From: Terriglobia bacterium
GTDB taxonomy: Bacteria; Acidobacteriota; Terriglobia; Terriglobales; Acidobacteriaceae
Direction of reading: 5' to 3'
NCBI GenBank assembly: GCA_032252755.1
Contig: JAVUPY010000025.1
Location: 62,001-126,000 of the forward strand
DNA length: 64,000 nt
In this document: positions 7,224-16,671 of the stretch, one piece after another
Numbering within the stretch: position 1 is the stretch's first letter
Layout: the number at the start of each line of letters is the position of its first letter
Position numbers and translations under genes: made by a program
The notes under the pieces: model-generated
The model's input: only the letters and a program-made list of their open reading frames with translations
What the model was told of the DNA's origin: nothing
The model's database searches: none

Positions 7224-9098
7224 CTATTGGGACAGCCCCACGCGTTTCAGGAGGGACTGGAAGCGCGGGTTGCTGCGAAGCGGATCGTAGAGAGGATCGA
7301 CTTTAAGCCATGTCATTGTTGTGTAGTGCTGGTCGTAGGCCCTTTCGAGCAGCGTGATGGCTCGTTCATCATGTCCCAAGGCAATGAGGCCGGGAATGAG
7401 AAGATTGGGATTCGTTTTGTCGCGTCCGTAGAGCTGTTCCATATGCCGCAACAACTGCTCAGCCTTCTGCCTTTGGCCCGCGAGTGCATAGAATCTCGCC
7501 AGCCTTGCGTTCCCCCACAGAGCGTTCTCCTCCAGTTGCTTCTGCGCATCCGCGATCGCCTCATCGAATCGCTCTTGCTGAGCATAGACATCAGCAATTA
7601 TGTGAGCCCGCGGGAATTCGGGATCGATTGCCTGCACGGCGAGGAACTCGGCGACTGAAGCGTCGTACTTTCTCGCATAGTAGAGGCTTACGGCGTAATC
7701 GGTGCGGATGATGAGCGAGAAGGGATCCAACTGGCGTGCCCGGGCGTATTCGGCTGCGGATTCGTCGAACCTGCCCATGTAACTGAGAAATTCGGCATAC
7801 CAATGGTGCGCGGTCGCATAATTTGGATCTAATGCAATCGCGCGCTGATACTCCCGTTCTGCCGCATCCCAGTTCCAGTCGTAATTCTGGTAGATAAGAG
7901 CCAAGGAGGTGTGCGCCTCGGCGAGGCGATTGTCGAGTTCAATCGCCTTGAGGGCAGCGGCGCGCGCTTTTTCGATGTTCTCCCTGGGCGGGCGCGGGAT
8001 ATATGCGGCGAGAAGGGCGTCGGCATCGGCCAGTCCGGCATATGCCTGAGCATAGCCGGGATCCCGGCTGACTGCTTTTTCAAAGTACTGCGCGGCCATG
8101 GACATATCCGGAGTGGTCCGCTTCTTTAAATATGCAAGGCCGCGCAGGTAATCATCGTGCGCCTGCGGATCGACCGTCTGGGCGGTCGTCAACCGCTCGC
8201 GGTCGGCCGGGTTCAGATTGAGCCGGACATTGTCCGCGATCTGTCTTGTGACTTCGTTCTGCAACTCGATGACATCCCGCTGCTCGCGTTCGTAGCTGGC
8301 GGCCCAAAGATAGCGGCCCGTGGAAGCCTGCACAAGCTGCACCGTAATTCGCACCTTGTCCCCGAAGCGCAATACGGAACCCTGCACCAAGCCGTCTACG
8401 TGGAGCTCCTTCGCGATTTCGGGCAGCGATTTTTCGCTCCCTTTGTACTGCATCACCGAATCGCGCGAGATAACGCGCAGGCCGGGAAGGGAAGCGAGCT
8501 TTGTGCTCAATTCGTCCGAGAGCCCCTCGGAGAAGAATTCTTCATCAGCAGAACTCGACAGGTTCTTCAGAGGAAGTACGGCAATTGAGCGGATTGGGGC
8601 CGCGGAGGTTCGGTCGGAAACGAAGTAAGCCGCAGCAATTGCAGCGACGATGAGAACGGATACAACGGTTGCGCGCAACCACTTGCGTTTCGAGGGCGCC
8701 GCGAGTGGAGACACAGGTGGACCCTGGGAGGGCGGCGCCGGTTGTTGCTCTGTGTCGAGTCGAGTAACCGGATAGGTGAATCGGTAGCCCCTGCGACCAA
8801 CCGTCTCGATGAATTTCGGGTTTGCGGCTGTATCCCCGAGGGCGCTGCGCAGCTTGTTCATTGCGCTGCTGATGCCACGGTCGAAATCGACGAATGTTCC
8901 GTCCGGCCATAGTTGCTGGCGTAACTCATCGCGAGTTACGAGTTGGCCGGGCTGTGACAGCAGTATGAGGAGAATTCGGAATGGACGGTCCTGCAGCCGG
9001 ATGCGGGTGCCATGCTTGCTGATCTCGCCGGCGCGTACGTCGACCGTATAGACTCCGAACTGAATCGGGTTCGACACCGGAACGGCAGGCTCCGCCAT
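7224..9098 (-). CDS. Winged-helix DNA-binding protein with TolB-like and TPR domains
   Basis: From the ATG at 9098 the protein is 624 residues; the frame stays open to 9182, but this start sits directly before the conserved domain. Residues 10-105 are an OmpR/CadC-type winged helix (RPFRILLILLSQPG, LVTRDELRQQLWPDGTFVDF). A membrane helix follows at about 145-165. Next is a COG5616 TolB-like domain (SIAVLPLKNLSSSADEEFFSEGLSDEL to LWAASYERE), then several TPRs. It is probably a one-component, membrane-anchored regulator. It is divergent from the di-haem peroxidase gene, with an operator-like dyad between them. Confidence 0.82.
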   Translation of the reverse strand: MAEPAVPVSNPIQFGVYTVDVRAGEISKHGTRIRLQDRPFRILLILLSQPGQLVTRDELRQQLWPDGTFVDFDRGISSAMNKLRSALGDTAANPKFIETVGRRGYRFTYPVTRLDTEQQPAPPSQGPPVSPLAAPSKRKWLRATVVSVLIVAAIAAAYFVSDRTSAAPIRSIAVLPLKNLSSSADEEFFSEGLSDELSTKLASLPGLRVISRDSVMQYKGSEKSLPEIAKELHVDGLVQGSVLRFGDKVRITVQLVQASTGRYLWAASYEREQRDVIELQNEVTRQIADNVRLNLNPADRERLTTAQTVDPQAHDDYLRGLAYLKKRTTPDMSMAAQYFEKAVSRDPGYAQAYAGLADADALLAAYIPRPPRENIEKARAAALKAIELDNRLAEAHTSLALIYQNYDWNWDAAEREYQRAIALDPNYATAHHWYAEFLSYMGRFDESAAEYARARQLDPFSLIIRTDYAVSLYYARKYDASVAEFLAVQAIDPEFPRAHIIADVYAQQERFDEAIADAQKQLEENALWGNARLARFYALAGQRQKAEQLLRHMEQLYGRDKTNPNLLIPGLIALGHDERAITLLERAYDQHYTTMTWLKVDPLYDPLRSNPRFQSLLKRVGLSQ

Positions 9099-9184
9099 CT
9101 CTTGGGAACTCCCCTTCAGGGGAGCGAGGGTGGCAAGTTTACCACGAGCGGATACTTCACCCGCAAGTGACGAAAAGGTCAATG

Positions 9185-9213
9185 TTACCGTGTATCAGCC
9201 ACTTACACGGTGA
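9185..9213. promoter_or_regulatory. Operator-like dyad in divergent region
   Basis: ACCGTGT (9187-9193) and ACACGGT (9205-9211) form an inverted repeat with an 11-bp spacer. The flanking bases are nearly symmetric as well. It lies midway between the divergent winged-helix regulator and peroxidase genes, so it could bind a dimeric regulator controlling both. Confidence 0.35.
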
Positions 9214-9307
9214 TCGAGAAGTTCACGAAGGTTGATCGACCCAGTGTTGACAGTCGCGACACGACAAGCGATAACCGGACACTACTCAGCCGGGGGGAGG
9301 GTGAGTC

Positions 9308-10672
9308 GTGAGCCAAAAAGCGCGAAACTGGGGTTATGTAATCTTTGTATCGGCAGCCGTTATTCTGGCTGGGGTCAGAATGACGGCCAAGGCAGGTAGC
9401 CGCCAAAACCAATTGTTCCATGCCAACGCCAGTGGGGTCGCGGAGAGCTATTTCGCGACAGGACACTTTGACCCCGAAAGTTACTTTTTCAAGAGCCTGG
9501 GGACCAACGGGCGAAGCTGTTCATCTTGTCACCAGACCGACCAGGGCTGGACGATTACACCGGATCGCACGCAGGAACGGTTCGAGAGGTCCGGGGGAAC
9601 GGACCCGATCTTCCGACCGGTGGATGGAGCGGTGTGTCCAAGCGCCGATGTTTCCACCGTGGATGCCCGCCGCATGGCGTACAAACTGCTGTTGACCCGC
9701 GGCTTGATCCGCGTCGCGACGGCGATTCCACCGAATGCGGAATTTCAATTGGTGAGCGTAGACGATCCGTATAACTGCTCCAATGCGAGCGACATCGCGA
9801 TGTTTCGCCGCCCAGCGCCGGCGACGAACCTTCGGTTTCTGAGCGCCGTTATGTGGGACGGCCGCGAATCTCCCAAAGGACGTTCGCTTCATGACAACCT
9901 CATCAGCCAGGCAAGAGACGCGATCATGGGACATGAGCAGGGAGCGGTGCTTCCGACTGATGAGCAACTGGAAGATATCGTTGCGTTCGAGAGTGCGATC
10001 TACAGTGCGCAGGTAGCGGATTCAAAGGCCGGCTCACTGACCAAAGGCGGTGTGCGTGGCGGACCGGTCGAACTCAGCGCGGAGGCATTCTTCATCGGGA
10101 TCAATGATCCGCTGGGACAGAATCCGACGGGAGCACAATTCGATCCGACGGTTTTCCGGCTCTACGAGAAATGGGCGGGTGGAGGAAAATGGTCTCCGGC
10201 GAGGCAATCGATCGCGCGGGGCGAACAGATTTTCAATACGAAACCGATCGCCATTGATGGCGTTGCGGGTCTCAATGATGTGCTGGGCGAGCCGGTGATC
10301 ATGGGGACATGCGGCACGTGTCACGACTCTCCAAATGTTGGCGACCATTCGGTAGCTGTACCGCTGAATATCGGGATTGCTGACGACACGCGGCGAACTC
10401 CCGATATGCCGCTTTATACTTTTCGCTGCATTGCGACCGGACAAATTTTTAAGACTACCGACCCGGGACGCGCGATGATCAGCGGCAAGTGCAGCGACAT
10501 CGGGAAGTTTAAAGGGCCTGTGCTGCGCGGACTAGCCTCACACCCGCCGTACTTCCACAACGGCTCGGCAGCAACGCTGGGAGATGTCGTGGATTTTTAT
10601 GACACGCGGTTCAATATCGGGCTGACCGAACAGGAGAAAAAAGACCTAGTGGCGTTCCTGCAAACACTCTAA
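9308..10672 (+). CDS. Di-haem cytochrome c peroxidase-like protein
   Basis: The 454-residue protein starts at a GTG preceded by GGGGGGAGG. A signal/anchor helix spans about residues 10-28. Two haem c sites, CSSCH near residue 76 and CGTCH near 338, define a di-haem periplasmic protein of the CcpA/MauG superfamily. The C-terminal segment, LRGLASHPPYFHNGSAATLGDVVDFYD, is the typical family ending. Family members reduce hydrogen peroxide or oxidise substrates. The large insertion between the haems and the lack of an adjacent methylamine or electron-donor gene leave the substrate open. It is divergent from a TPR regulator. Confidence 0.85.
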   Translation: MSQKARNWGYVIFVSAAVILAGVRMTAKAGSRQNQLFHANASGVAESYFATGHFDPESYFFKSLGTNGRSCSSCHQTDQGWTITPDRTQERFERSGGTDPIFRPVDGAVCPSADVSTVDARRMAYKLLLTRGLIRVATAIPPNAEFQLVSVDDPYNCSNASDIAMFRRPAPATNLRFLSAVMWDGRESPKGRSLHDNLISQARDAIMGHEQGAVLPTDEQLEDIVAFESAIYSAQVADSKAGSLTKGGVRGGPVELSAEAFFIGINDPLGQNPTGAQFDPTVFRLYEKWAGGGKWSPARQSIARGEQIFNTKPIAIDGVAGLNDVLGEPVIMGTCGTCHDSPNVGDHSVAVPLNIGIADDTRRTPDMPLYTFRCIATGQIFKTTDPGRAMISGKCSDIGKFKGPVLRGLASHPPYFHNGSAATLGDVVDFYDTRFNIGLTEQEKKDLVAFLQTL

Positions 10673-10778
10673 GGCTCGCGAAGTTGGACGATGGAGCCGA
10701 GCTCCGAATCAGGCTGGCAGTGAATCTGCGGCCTTGCTTTTGCCTGCCGCCAAGCGTAGTAGCCCCTGGCTATTTCGC

Positions 10779-11129
10779 TCAGGCGGCTTTGGTGCCGGGG
10801 GCGCGAAGCATCACGTCGATAGTCGAGATCAGTTCGCGGGCGTGGATCGGTTTCGGTGAGAGCAGGTCGACGCCGGCGGGTTTCGTGGTGCGCTGCGGGT
10901 TATCGGCGAGCATGAGCGTGGGAACGTCGCGCAGGCGTTCGAGGCGTGCAGCAAGCGGTGCTTCCTCGGGGCTGTCGAGGATGACCATGTCGACGCGGCT
11001 CGAGGAGAAGGCGCGCACGGCCTCGTCCGGCGTGTCGGCCGGGATGCAGATGTAACCGTTGGCGCGGATGATCTGTGAGAGCTGCTGCAGTTCGCGTCGA
11101 TTGGTGTCGACACAGAGGATGGCGTTCAT
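10779..11129 (-). CDS. Stand-alone response-regulator receiver protein
   Basis: The 116-residue protein is a single receiver domain. D8 is in the acidic pocket, D52 in VDMVILDSPEE is the likely phosphoacceptor, and K93-P94 in LLSPKPIHAREL is the conserved Lys with cis-Pro. The usual acid pair is reduced to one Asp (CVDTN) and there is no output domain. It lies 155 bases downstream of the GGDEF cyclase on the same strand, so it may relay a signal within a c-di-GMP circuit. The start is ATG at 11129, preceded by a purine-rich ribosome binding site (GGGGGGAGG- type, minus strand: CCGTGGAGG). Confidence 0.72.
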   Translation of the reverse strand: MNAILCVDTNRRELQQLSQIIRANGYICIPADTPDEAVRAFSSSRVDMVILDSPEEAPLAARLERLRDVPTLMLADNPQRTTKPAGVDLLSPKPIHARELISTIDVMLRAPGTKAA

Positions 11130-11218
11130 GGTCCACCTCCACGGGGGGAGTCGAGGAGTGCCCTAAGTAAGTAGATGCACCAGCGATGGGGTAGGTTGCC
11201 GAAAAACGGCAAAAGGAA

Positions 11219-11283
11219 AAAGCAGATCCCTCGCCGCGCTTGGGATGACAAAGTCTCGGGGAGCATCGTGGCCGGCGCTCCCA
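11219..11283. repeat. Dispersed intergenic repeat phrases
   Basis: This stretch contains the phrase ATCCCTCGCCGCGCTTGGGATGACA, written here as a motif class, followed by GCATCGTGGCCGGCGCTCCC. Related phrases recur at 19061-19090 (GCATCGTGGCCGGCG) and 20669-20733 (CCCTCGCTCAGGATGAC). The three sites are all intergenic. Confidence 0.45.
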
Positions 11284-11284
11284 A

Positions 11285-12337
11285 CTACGTAAGCATGCCG
11301 TGTTGGGCGACGGAGATGTTGTCGCGGGTGGAGTTCTTGACCATGTACATCATTTCGTCGGCCTGACGGATGATTTCGTGCGCGGACTTGGCGTCTTCGG
11401 GATAGGTTGCGACGCCCATACTGGCGCGGACGTTGAGGTTGAGGCCCTCTTCGCGGCAGAAGAGCGAGTTGCGGAAGACGTCGCGGATACGGCGAGCGAC
11501 GACGAGCGCTGATTCCTTTCCTGTCTGGGGAAGCAGGACGACGAATTCGTCGCCACCATAGCGAAAGGCATAGTCGATCAAGCGCAGGTGCGATTTGATG
11601 GAGTATCCGATTTCGGCGAGGAGTTTGCTGCCGATGAGGTGACCGTGCGTGTCGTTGACGCGCTTGAAGTGGTCGAGGTCAAGGAAGAGCACGCTGAACT
11701 CGTATCCGAAACGTGCGGAACGGTAGACCTCGGCCTCGAGCGTCTTATAGAGATGACGCGCGTTGTAAAGGCCTGTGCAATCGTCCGTGATGGTGAGTTC
11801 CTGAATGCGTTCGACGGCGCGAGCGTTGTCGATGGCGATGGCGGCGTAGTCGGCTAGCGAGTTGAGCGCGAGGACTTCGTTTTCCGCGAAGTGCTTCATA
11901 TCGACATTTATGAGCTGAATGACGCCGAGCACTCGCTGCTTGGATTTGAGAGGCAGGCAGATGATGGAGTGCGTCTGCCACTTGGTCATCTCGTCGATGC
12001 GCTTGGCAAAGCGCGGGTCGGTGTAGACGTCGGGCACCAGGAGAGGTTCGCCGTGTTTCGCGACCCAGCCGGCAATGCCTTCACCCATTTTCAGGCGAAC
12101 GGTTTTGAGAGCTTCGGAGGCGTCGCCGACGGCGATGGCGAAGTAGAGTTCTTCCTTCTCTTCGTCGACCATGAGCAGCGACCAGGTGTCGGGCTCGAAG
12201 TAGGCCGCCATTTTCTCCATGATGGTTTGGAGGATGGAGTCGAGGTTCAGCGAGGACGTGAGCGCCTTGGCTACGTCGTGGAAAATGGCGAGTTCCTGCT
12301 GACTCTTGTTCGAATCCGGACCGGGTACCGATGACAT
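11285..12337 (-). CDS. GAF-GGDEF diguanylate cyclase
   Basis: From the ATG at 12337 the protein is 350 residues; the frame extends to 12415, but the upstream part is unlike the family. Residues 15-160 form a GAF sensor domain (LNLDSILQTIMEKMAAYFEPDTWSLLMVD onward, split here as a motif). The C-terminal half is a GGDEF domain with an intact RYGGDEF active site. The I-site RLID sits five residues before GGDEF, so product inhibition by c-di-GMP is expected. There is no membrane helix, so it acts in the cytosol. A PilZ effector lies 17 kb away and a single-receiver protein just downstream. Confidence 0.9.
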   Translation of the reverse strand: MSSVPGPDSNKSQQELAIFHDVAKALTSSLNLDSILQTIMEKMAAYFEPDTWSLLMVDEEKEELYFAIAVGDASEALKTVRLKMGEGIAGWVAKHGEPLLVPDVYTDPRFAKRIDEMTKWQTHSIICLPLKSKQRVLGVIQLINVDMKHFAENEVLALNSLADYAAIAIDNARAVERIQELTITDDCTGLYNARHLYKTLEAEVYRSARFGYEFSVLFLDLDHFKRVNDTHGHLIGSKLLAEIGYSIKSHLRLIDYAFRYGGDEFVVLLPQTGKESALVVARRIRDVFRNSLFCREEGLNLNVRASMGVATYPEDAKSAHEIIRQADEMMYMVKNSTRDNISVAQHGMLT

Positions 12338-12669
12338 GGAGGTCGTTCGCCCTTGTACTGCGAAAAATGAGGGTCGATGGCTGCGTATTATAGGTTGCGC
12401 GGCAGCGGCGAGCAACGTGATGTTCCTCTAAGGTCACTACCTAAGGCATTGCACCTTCGTTTGCAAAGTATTGAGTTCGGCACATTTGCGGGTACCGCTT
12501 TAGGGGCTAAAGTCGTTGACGCGCGTACTTGGGAAACCTATGATTCGGGAAGGCAGAAAAGCCCGAAAATGAAGCGCATCGGTGCGTCCCGAGGAAGCTC
12601 CCATCTCTGCTGAATGCGGCAGAAGTGGGACACGGAGAGACGTGAGAGGTGCGCTCGAGGTGATCGCGA
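12338..12669. other. Divergent intergenic region between cyclase and RodZ-like genes
   Basis: No gene is seen. The region carries GCTTTAGGGGCTAAAG (12499-12514), an imperfect palindrome reminiscent of the GCTTTAGC unit at 1796-1811. Promoters for both flanking genes should lie here, but no clear -35/-10 pair stands out. Confidence 0.4.
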
Positions 12670-13626
12670 GTGGGATCCTTTGGCGATAAATTGAAGCGGG
12701 AACGGGAACTCCGCGGAGTGACGCTGGAGGAGATTGCGAAGGCGACGAAGATCGGGACGCGGGCTTTAAAGGCGCTGGAAGACGAGCATTTCGAGCAGCT
12801 TCCGGGGGGAATCTTCAACAAGGGATTTGTGCGTGCGTACGCGAAGTTCCTCGGACTGGACGAGGAGCAGGCAGTCGCGGACTTTGTGGCCGCGCAGGGG
12901 GATCGCGATGCGCAGAAACCGGACCTGATGGCGTCGCTGGCGGTGAAGGCAGAGGCCCAGCGGCGAAGCGAGATCGCGGCAAGCGGCGGAGAGAAGAGCG
13001 GCTCGACCTCGACCTGGGTGACGCTGGCGATTTTGGTTCTGCTGACGGCGGGAGGGGCGGCTGGGGTTCGGTATTACAAGCTGAAGAAGGAAGCAACAGC
13101 GGCAGAGGCGAGGCGGACGCGCGTGGAGACTCCGGCGCCGCAACCAGTTGCAGCTCAGCCGGCGGAAACCGACGCGAGCCTGTCGGCAGCGCCGATGAAC
13201 TCGGCAACGGCGGATCCGAGTCAGCAACCGGGGACTTCGGCGACGGGAGCAACGTCGCAGCCGGGCGTGACGCAGGGAACAACGGATCCTGTGGCGCCCG
13301 CGACCCCTTCATCGTCGGGAACTACGCCAACGAATTCAACGACAGCACCTGCTTCCAGCGCGGGCGGCGCGACGACGAAAGGCCCGCTTGAATTACAGAT
13401 CCATGTGAGTAAGGCGACGTGGGTGTCCGTGCAGGCAGACGGAAAGCCAGCGACGACCGAGACTCTACGGGACAGCGCAACCAAGACAGTGACTGCTCAG
13501 GATCGAGTAGTGCTGACGACGGGTAACGCCGTGGATGTGATATGCAATGGAAAGCGACTGGGGATTCTTGGGACGGATAATCAGAGATCTCAGGTGAAGA
13601 TTTCGGCGGATTGCAAAGTGAATTGA
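12670..13626 (+). CDS. RodZ-like HTH membrane protein with DUF4115 domain
   Basis: The 318-residue protein starts at a GTG with GAGG nine bases upstream. Residues 3-75 are a RodZ-type helix-turn-helix (FGDKLKRERELRGVTLEEIA). One membrane helix lies at about 117-136. A long Ala/Thr/Pro/Ser-rich linker follows (about 150-235). The C-terminal 75 residues resemble DUF4115, the periplasmic beta domain of RodZ. RodZ links MreB to the envelope and helps set cell shape. No mreB or division genes are nearby, so a role as a generic HTH membrane protein is also possible. Confidence 0.78.
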   Translation: MGSFGDKLKRERELRGVTLEEIAKATKIGTRALKALEDEHFEQLPGGIFNKGFVRAYAKFLGLDEEQAVADFVAAQGDRDAQKPDLMASLAVKAEAQRRSEIAASGGEKSGSTSTWVTLAILVLLTAGGAAGVRYYKLKKEATAAEARRTRVETPAPQPVAAQPAETDASLSAAPMNSATADPSQQPGTSATGATSQPGVTQGTTDPVAPATPSSSGTTPTNSTTAPASSAGGATTKGPLELQIHVSKATWVSVQADGKPATTETLRDSATKTVTAQDRVVLTTGNAVDVICNGKRLGILGTDNQRSQVKISADCKVN

Positions 13627-13730
13627 ACCGACGCAGGTTGCAAGTCACAGGTCGCAAGAAGCGATTGGCAATTACCCCAGAGCGGGACGCTCCGGCGATT
13701 ACCAGCGAGAGGCCGGCGCTGCCAAGTGGA

Positions 13731-15563
13731 TCAGAGTGGAAGGTTCATCTTTTTCATAAAGGGTGCGTAGCGTGGATCGTGCTCGAGGGATCTCAGTAGG
13801 GGGTCGCCTTTCATTTCGGTGAGGCCGCCGTCGCGCTGGGAGTAGGCGCGTTCCAGCCATTCGAAAGCTTTGTCCTTGTCGCCACGGAAGGCGTAGACCT
13901 GGGCAATCTGATAAGCGTAGGTGGCGCCATTGTTAGTGATGAAATCCGTCAACGCCGCATCTGCTTCCTTTGACTGGCCCGTAGCGTGGTACCCAATCGC
14001 GAGTCCGAATCGGCGCCAGCCGGGGTCCCTCTCGAGCTGAAACTCAGCGAAAGCGTCCCGTGGGCGAGATTGTCGCAGATGGACGCGACCGAGGTAAGCG
14101 TGCGCGACGGGGAACGCCGGGTTAACTTCAAGCGCTTTTCTCAGAGCTACTGCCGCGTCCTCGTAGTTACCCGCATAGTACGCGATGTTGCCGAGATTGA
14201 GGTAAACGGTGGTGTTGAGCGGATCGATGGTGGCCGCTTGCGCGATGATTTGGCCGGCTTCTTTCAGGTTTCCGAGTGAAGCTTTGAGTCGTGCGATCTG
14301 CCAGATGGTGTCGGCATCTCCGGGGTCGAGTTGTTTGGCGCGCTCGAAGGAGGCTTCCGCCCCCACCCAATCCCAGTCGTGGACCATCTTGATGAAGCCC
14401 ATGCACTGGTGAGCTTTTCCGAGATTGGCATCCAGCCGCAGGGCACGCTCGCTCGCAACGCGAGCTTTGCCGTAGCCTTCTTCAACTGGGATGTAGCCGG
14501 GATCGGCGAGATGCATATAAGCGATGGCGAGCCCCGCCCACGCCGGTGCGTAGTCGGGGTTCAGTTTCAGAGACTTGTTGTAGTACTCGATTGCTTTTCG
14601 CACATCGGCTTCGTCGCGCCGTTCGGCGAAGTACCGTCCCTGCAGGAAGGCGTTGTAGGCATCCACACTCTGGTTACGCGCTGATACCTTCTGGGAACCG
14701 TGAGCCAATAGAGACACTTTCAAGGATTCGGCGACGGAATTGGCGATCTCCTCCTGGACCGCAAAGATATCCTTCATTTCCCGGTCATAACTCTCCGACC
14801 ACAGGTTGAACCCATCTGTCGTATTGATTAGCTGCACGGTGATTCGGACGCGGGTGCCGTCTTTGCGAACGCCGCCTTCGACAATGGAGCCGACGTTCAG
14901 TTTCTTGCCAATGACCTGGGGATCTTCATTCTTGTCTTTGAACTGGAAGGAAGAGGTTCGCGCGCTGACGCGAAGTTCGGGGAGCTTGGCCAGAGACGTG
15001 AGCAGTTCGTCGGAAAGGCCGTCGGAGAAGTATTGCTGGTCCCTGCCCGGGCTCATGTCGACGAAGGGGAGGACGGCGAGGGTGTGGACGTGCGACTGTG
15101 CATGCTCGGCGTTCTTCAAGTGGTTGCGATAGAGCCACAAACCGGCAGCCACTGCCAAGGAGAGGAGAACCGTAGAAATGGGGCTGATGAGTTTCCAGTG
15201 GTTGACGGTGCGCGGTTCGGCAGCGGCTTCGTGCTCGACGACGGTTGGGCCGATGAAGCGGTAGCCGTGCCGCGGGACGGTTTCGATGAAGCGGGGATTG
15301 TCGGCGGAGTCGTTGAGGGCTTCGCGCAGGCGCTTCACAGCGGCATTGAGACTGTGTTCGAAGTCGACGAAGGTATCGGTTGACCAGAGATGCTGGCGCA
15401 GTTCTTCGCGGGTTACGAGTTCGCCAGGATGTTCAAGGAGGAGTGCAAGAACTTGCAGAGGCTGATCAGCGAGATGAATCCTGGTTCCGTTCTTGCGGAT
15501 CTCGCCAGAATTAAGATCAACCTCGAATGCGCCAAACCGAATCGGGCTAGTGACGCGCGGCAT
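13731..15563 (-). CDS. Winged-helix DNA-binding protein with TolB-like and TPR domains
   Basis: The 610-residue protein has an OmpR/CadC-type winged helix at about residues 5-100 (LVTREELRQHLWSTDTFVDFEHS). A membrane helix spans about 127-146. A TolB-like domain (LAVLPFVDMSPGRDQQYFSDGLSDEL to LWSESYDRE) and six or more TPRs follow. It resembles the C-terminal half of the Ser/Thr kinase at 36005-38401 much more closely than the other regulators here, for example in ARTSSFQFKDKNED and AVQEEIANSVAESLKV. It is divergent from a secreted-protein/lipoprotein pair that it may control. Confidence 0.85.
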   Translation of the reverse strand: MPRVTSPIRFGAFEVDLNSGEIRKNGTRIHLADQPLQVLALLLEHPGELVTREELRQHLWSTDTFVDFEHSLNAAVKRLREALNDSADNPRFIETVPRHGYRFIGPTVVEHEAAAEPRTVNHWKLISPISTVLLSLAVAAGLWLYRNHLKNAEHAQSHVHTLAVLPFVDMSPGRDQQYFSDGLSDELLTSLAKLPELRVSARTSSFQFKDKNEDPQVIGKKLNVGSIVEGGVRKDGTRVRITVQLINTTDGFNLWSESYDREMKDIFAVQEEIANSVAESLKVSLLAHGSQKVSARNQSVDAYNAFLQGRYFAERRDEADVRKAIEYYNKSLKLNPDYAPAWAGLAIAYMHLADPGYIPVEEGYGKARVASERALRLDANLGKAHQCMGFIKMVHDWDWVGAEASFERAKQLDPGDADTIWQIARLKASLGNLKEAGQIIAQAATIDPLNTTVYLNLGNIAYYAGNYEDAAVALRKALEVNPAFPVAHAYLGRVHLRQSRPRDAFAEFQLERDPGWRRFGLAIGYHATGQSKEADAALTDFITNNGATYAYQIAQVYAFRGDKDKAFEWLERAYSQRDGGLTEMKGDPLLRSLEHDPRYAPFMKKMNLPL

Positions 15564-15876
15564 GGACCGTTCCCGTGTTTTACAGAACTGCCGATGCGCG
15601 AAATTTTGCCCTGCCTGGTGCGGCGAGGCAATAGGAATTTTTCAGTCACCTTGTTACCTGTTTGAGGAAGAGCTTTGTCCTTAATGGGATACGGCGTTAT
15701 CGCCTTTTCTCCCCGATTTAACCTGCTTTGCATTGATGTTCTGAGCGATATGCGCGAGGGTGCGGACGTCCACCCGCCTTCAGGAGCCCTGGAGTTGGCA
15801 AGGGACCAGGCAATCCTGAGCAGCGAGTCGGACGCCAAGGAGTGTCGGCCCAAACTTCATTGCAAGGAGAATTCCT
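15564..15876. other. Divergent intergenic region, regulator versus secreted protein
   Basis: No gene is seen in either strand that survives inspection. The last 12 bases hold the AAGGAG ribosome binding site of the secreted protein gene. I looked for the 11-bp TCARG repeats found at 46.5 and 47.7 kb and did not find them here. Confidence 0.45.
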
Positions 15877-16584
15877 ATGTTGAACCGCAGGTGGCATTTC
15901 GCTGCATTCTGCTTACTAGTCTTTGTGCTTACCGGGGTTGCTGCGGCGCAACACTCGGTTGGACCGAATCCAAACGTCTACCCGCCGAATGAGAACGTCT
16001 TCGGGATGTCATACGGAGAGTGGTCGGCGGCGTGGTGGCAGCATGTCTTAACTTTTACCAACGACAAGAGCCCAATCATGGACCCGAATGGTGACGCCTG
16101 CAATTCCGGACAGGGTGGCCCGGTTTTCTTCCTGGCGGGTGCTGGTTCGGGCAGTGCGACACGTACCTGCATAGTTCCCGCCGGAAAGGCGCTGTTCGTT
16201 CCGATTATCAATTTCGAGTGTTCCACGCTGGAGCCGGGTGACTTCCATGCTGACGACGGGCAGCAGGCACGCAAGTGCGCGACGTGGTGGGGCGAGGGGG
16301 TTTCGATCCAGTCGCTGAAATTCACCATCGATGGCAGGAGCGTGATTGGTCTCCACAATTTCCGTGTGGTCTCTCCGTTCTTCGAATTCATCATCCCAAC
16401 GACCGAGAACTTCCTCGGAGTTGAGGGATACACGTCGGGTCTCTCCGCCTCGGACGGTTACTGGGTGATGGTAAAACCGCTGTCGCCTGGAATACATGTC
16501 ATTCACTTCGAAGGAAAAGTCGATTCTGGTCCCGGCGCAGGCGGCAGTCAGAACGTTACGTATCAGTTGATCGTTACGCAATAA
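15877..16584 (+). CDS. Secreted protein of unknown function
   Basis: The 235-residue protein has a strong ribosome binding site (AAGGAG) and a signal peptide cleaved near VAAAQH (about residue 24). The mature part begins with W-rich SYGEWSAAWWQHV, then has five Cys residues, DPNGDACNSGQGGPVFFLAG and CIVPAGKALFVPIINFEC. It ends in a beta-rich HVIHFEGKVDSG segment. I do not recognise a named domain; proteins with this W/C pattern occur as hypothetical secreted proteins in soil bacteria. It is followed by an Ig-like lipoprotein gene 87 bases downstream, probably in the same transcript. Confidence 0.75.
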   Translation: MLNRRWHFAAFCLLVFVLTGVAAAQHSVGPNPNVYPPNENVFGMSYGEWSAAWWQHVLTFTNDKSPIMDPNGDACNSGQGGPVFFLAGAGSGSATRTCIVPAGKALFVPIINFECSTLEPGDFHADDGQQARKCATWWGEGVSIQSLKFTIDGRSVIGLHNFRVVSPFFEFIIPTTENFLGVEGYTSGLSASDGYWVMVKPLSPGIHVIHFEGKVDSGPGAGGSQNVTYQLIVTQ

Positions 16585-16671
16585 CCGGAGTGTGCCCCGC
16601 ATTTGCGGTGGTAAGCAGGTGCGGGTTTTCAGCAGGGGATGTCATGCGCAACCACACGAAAGGAGGCTGTT

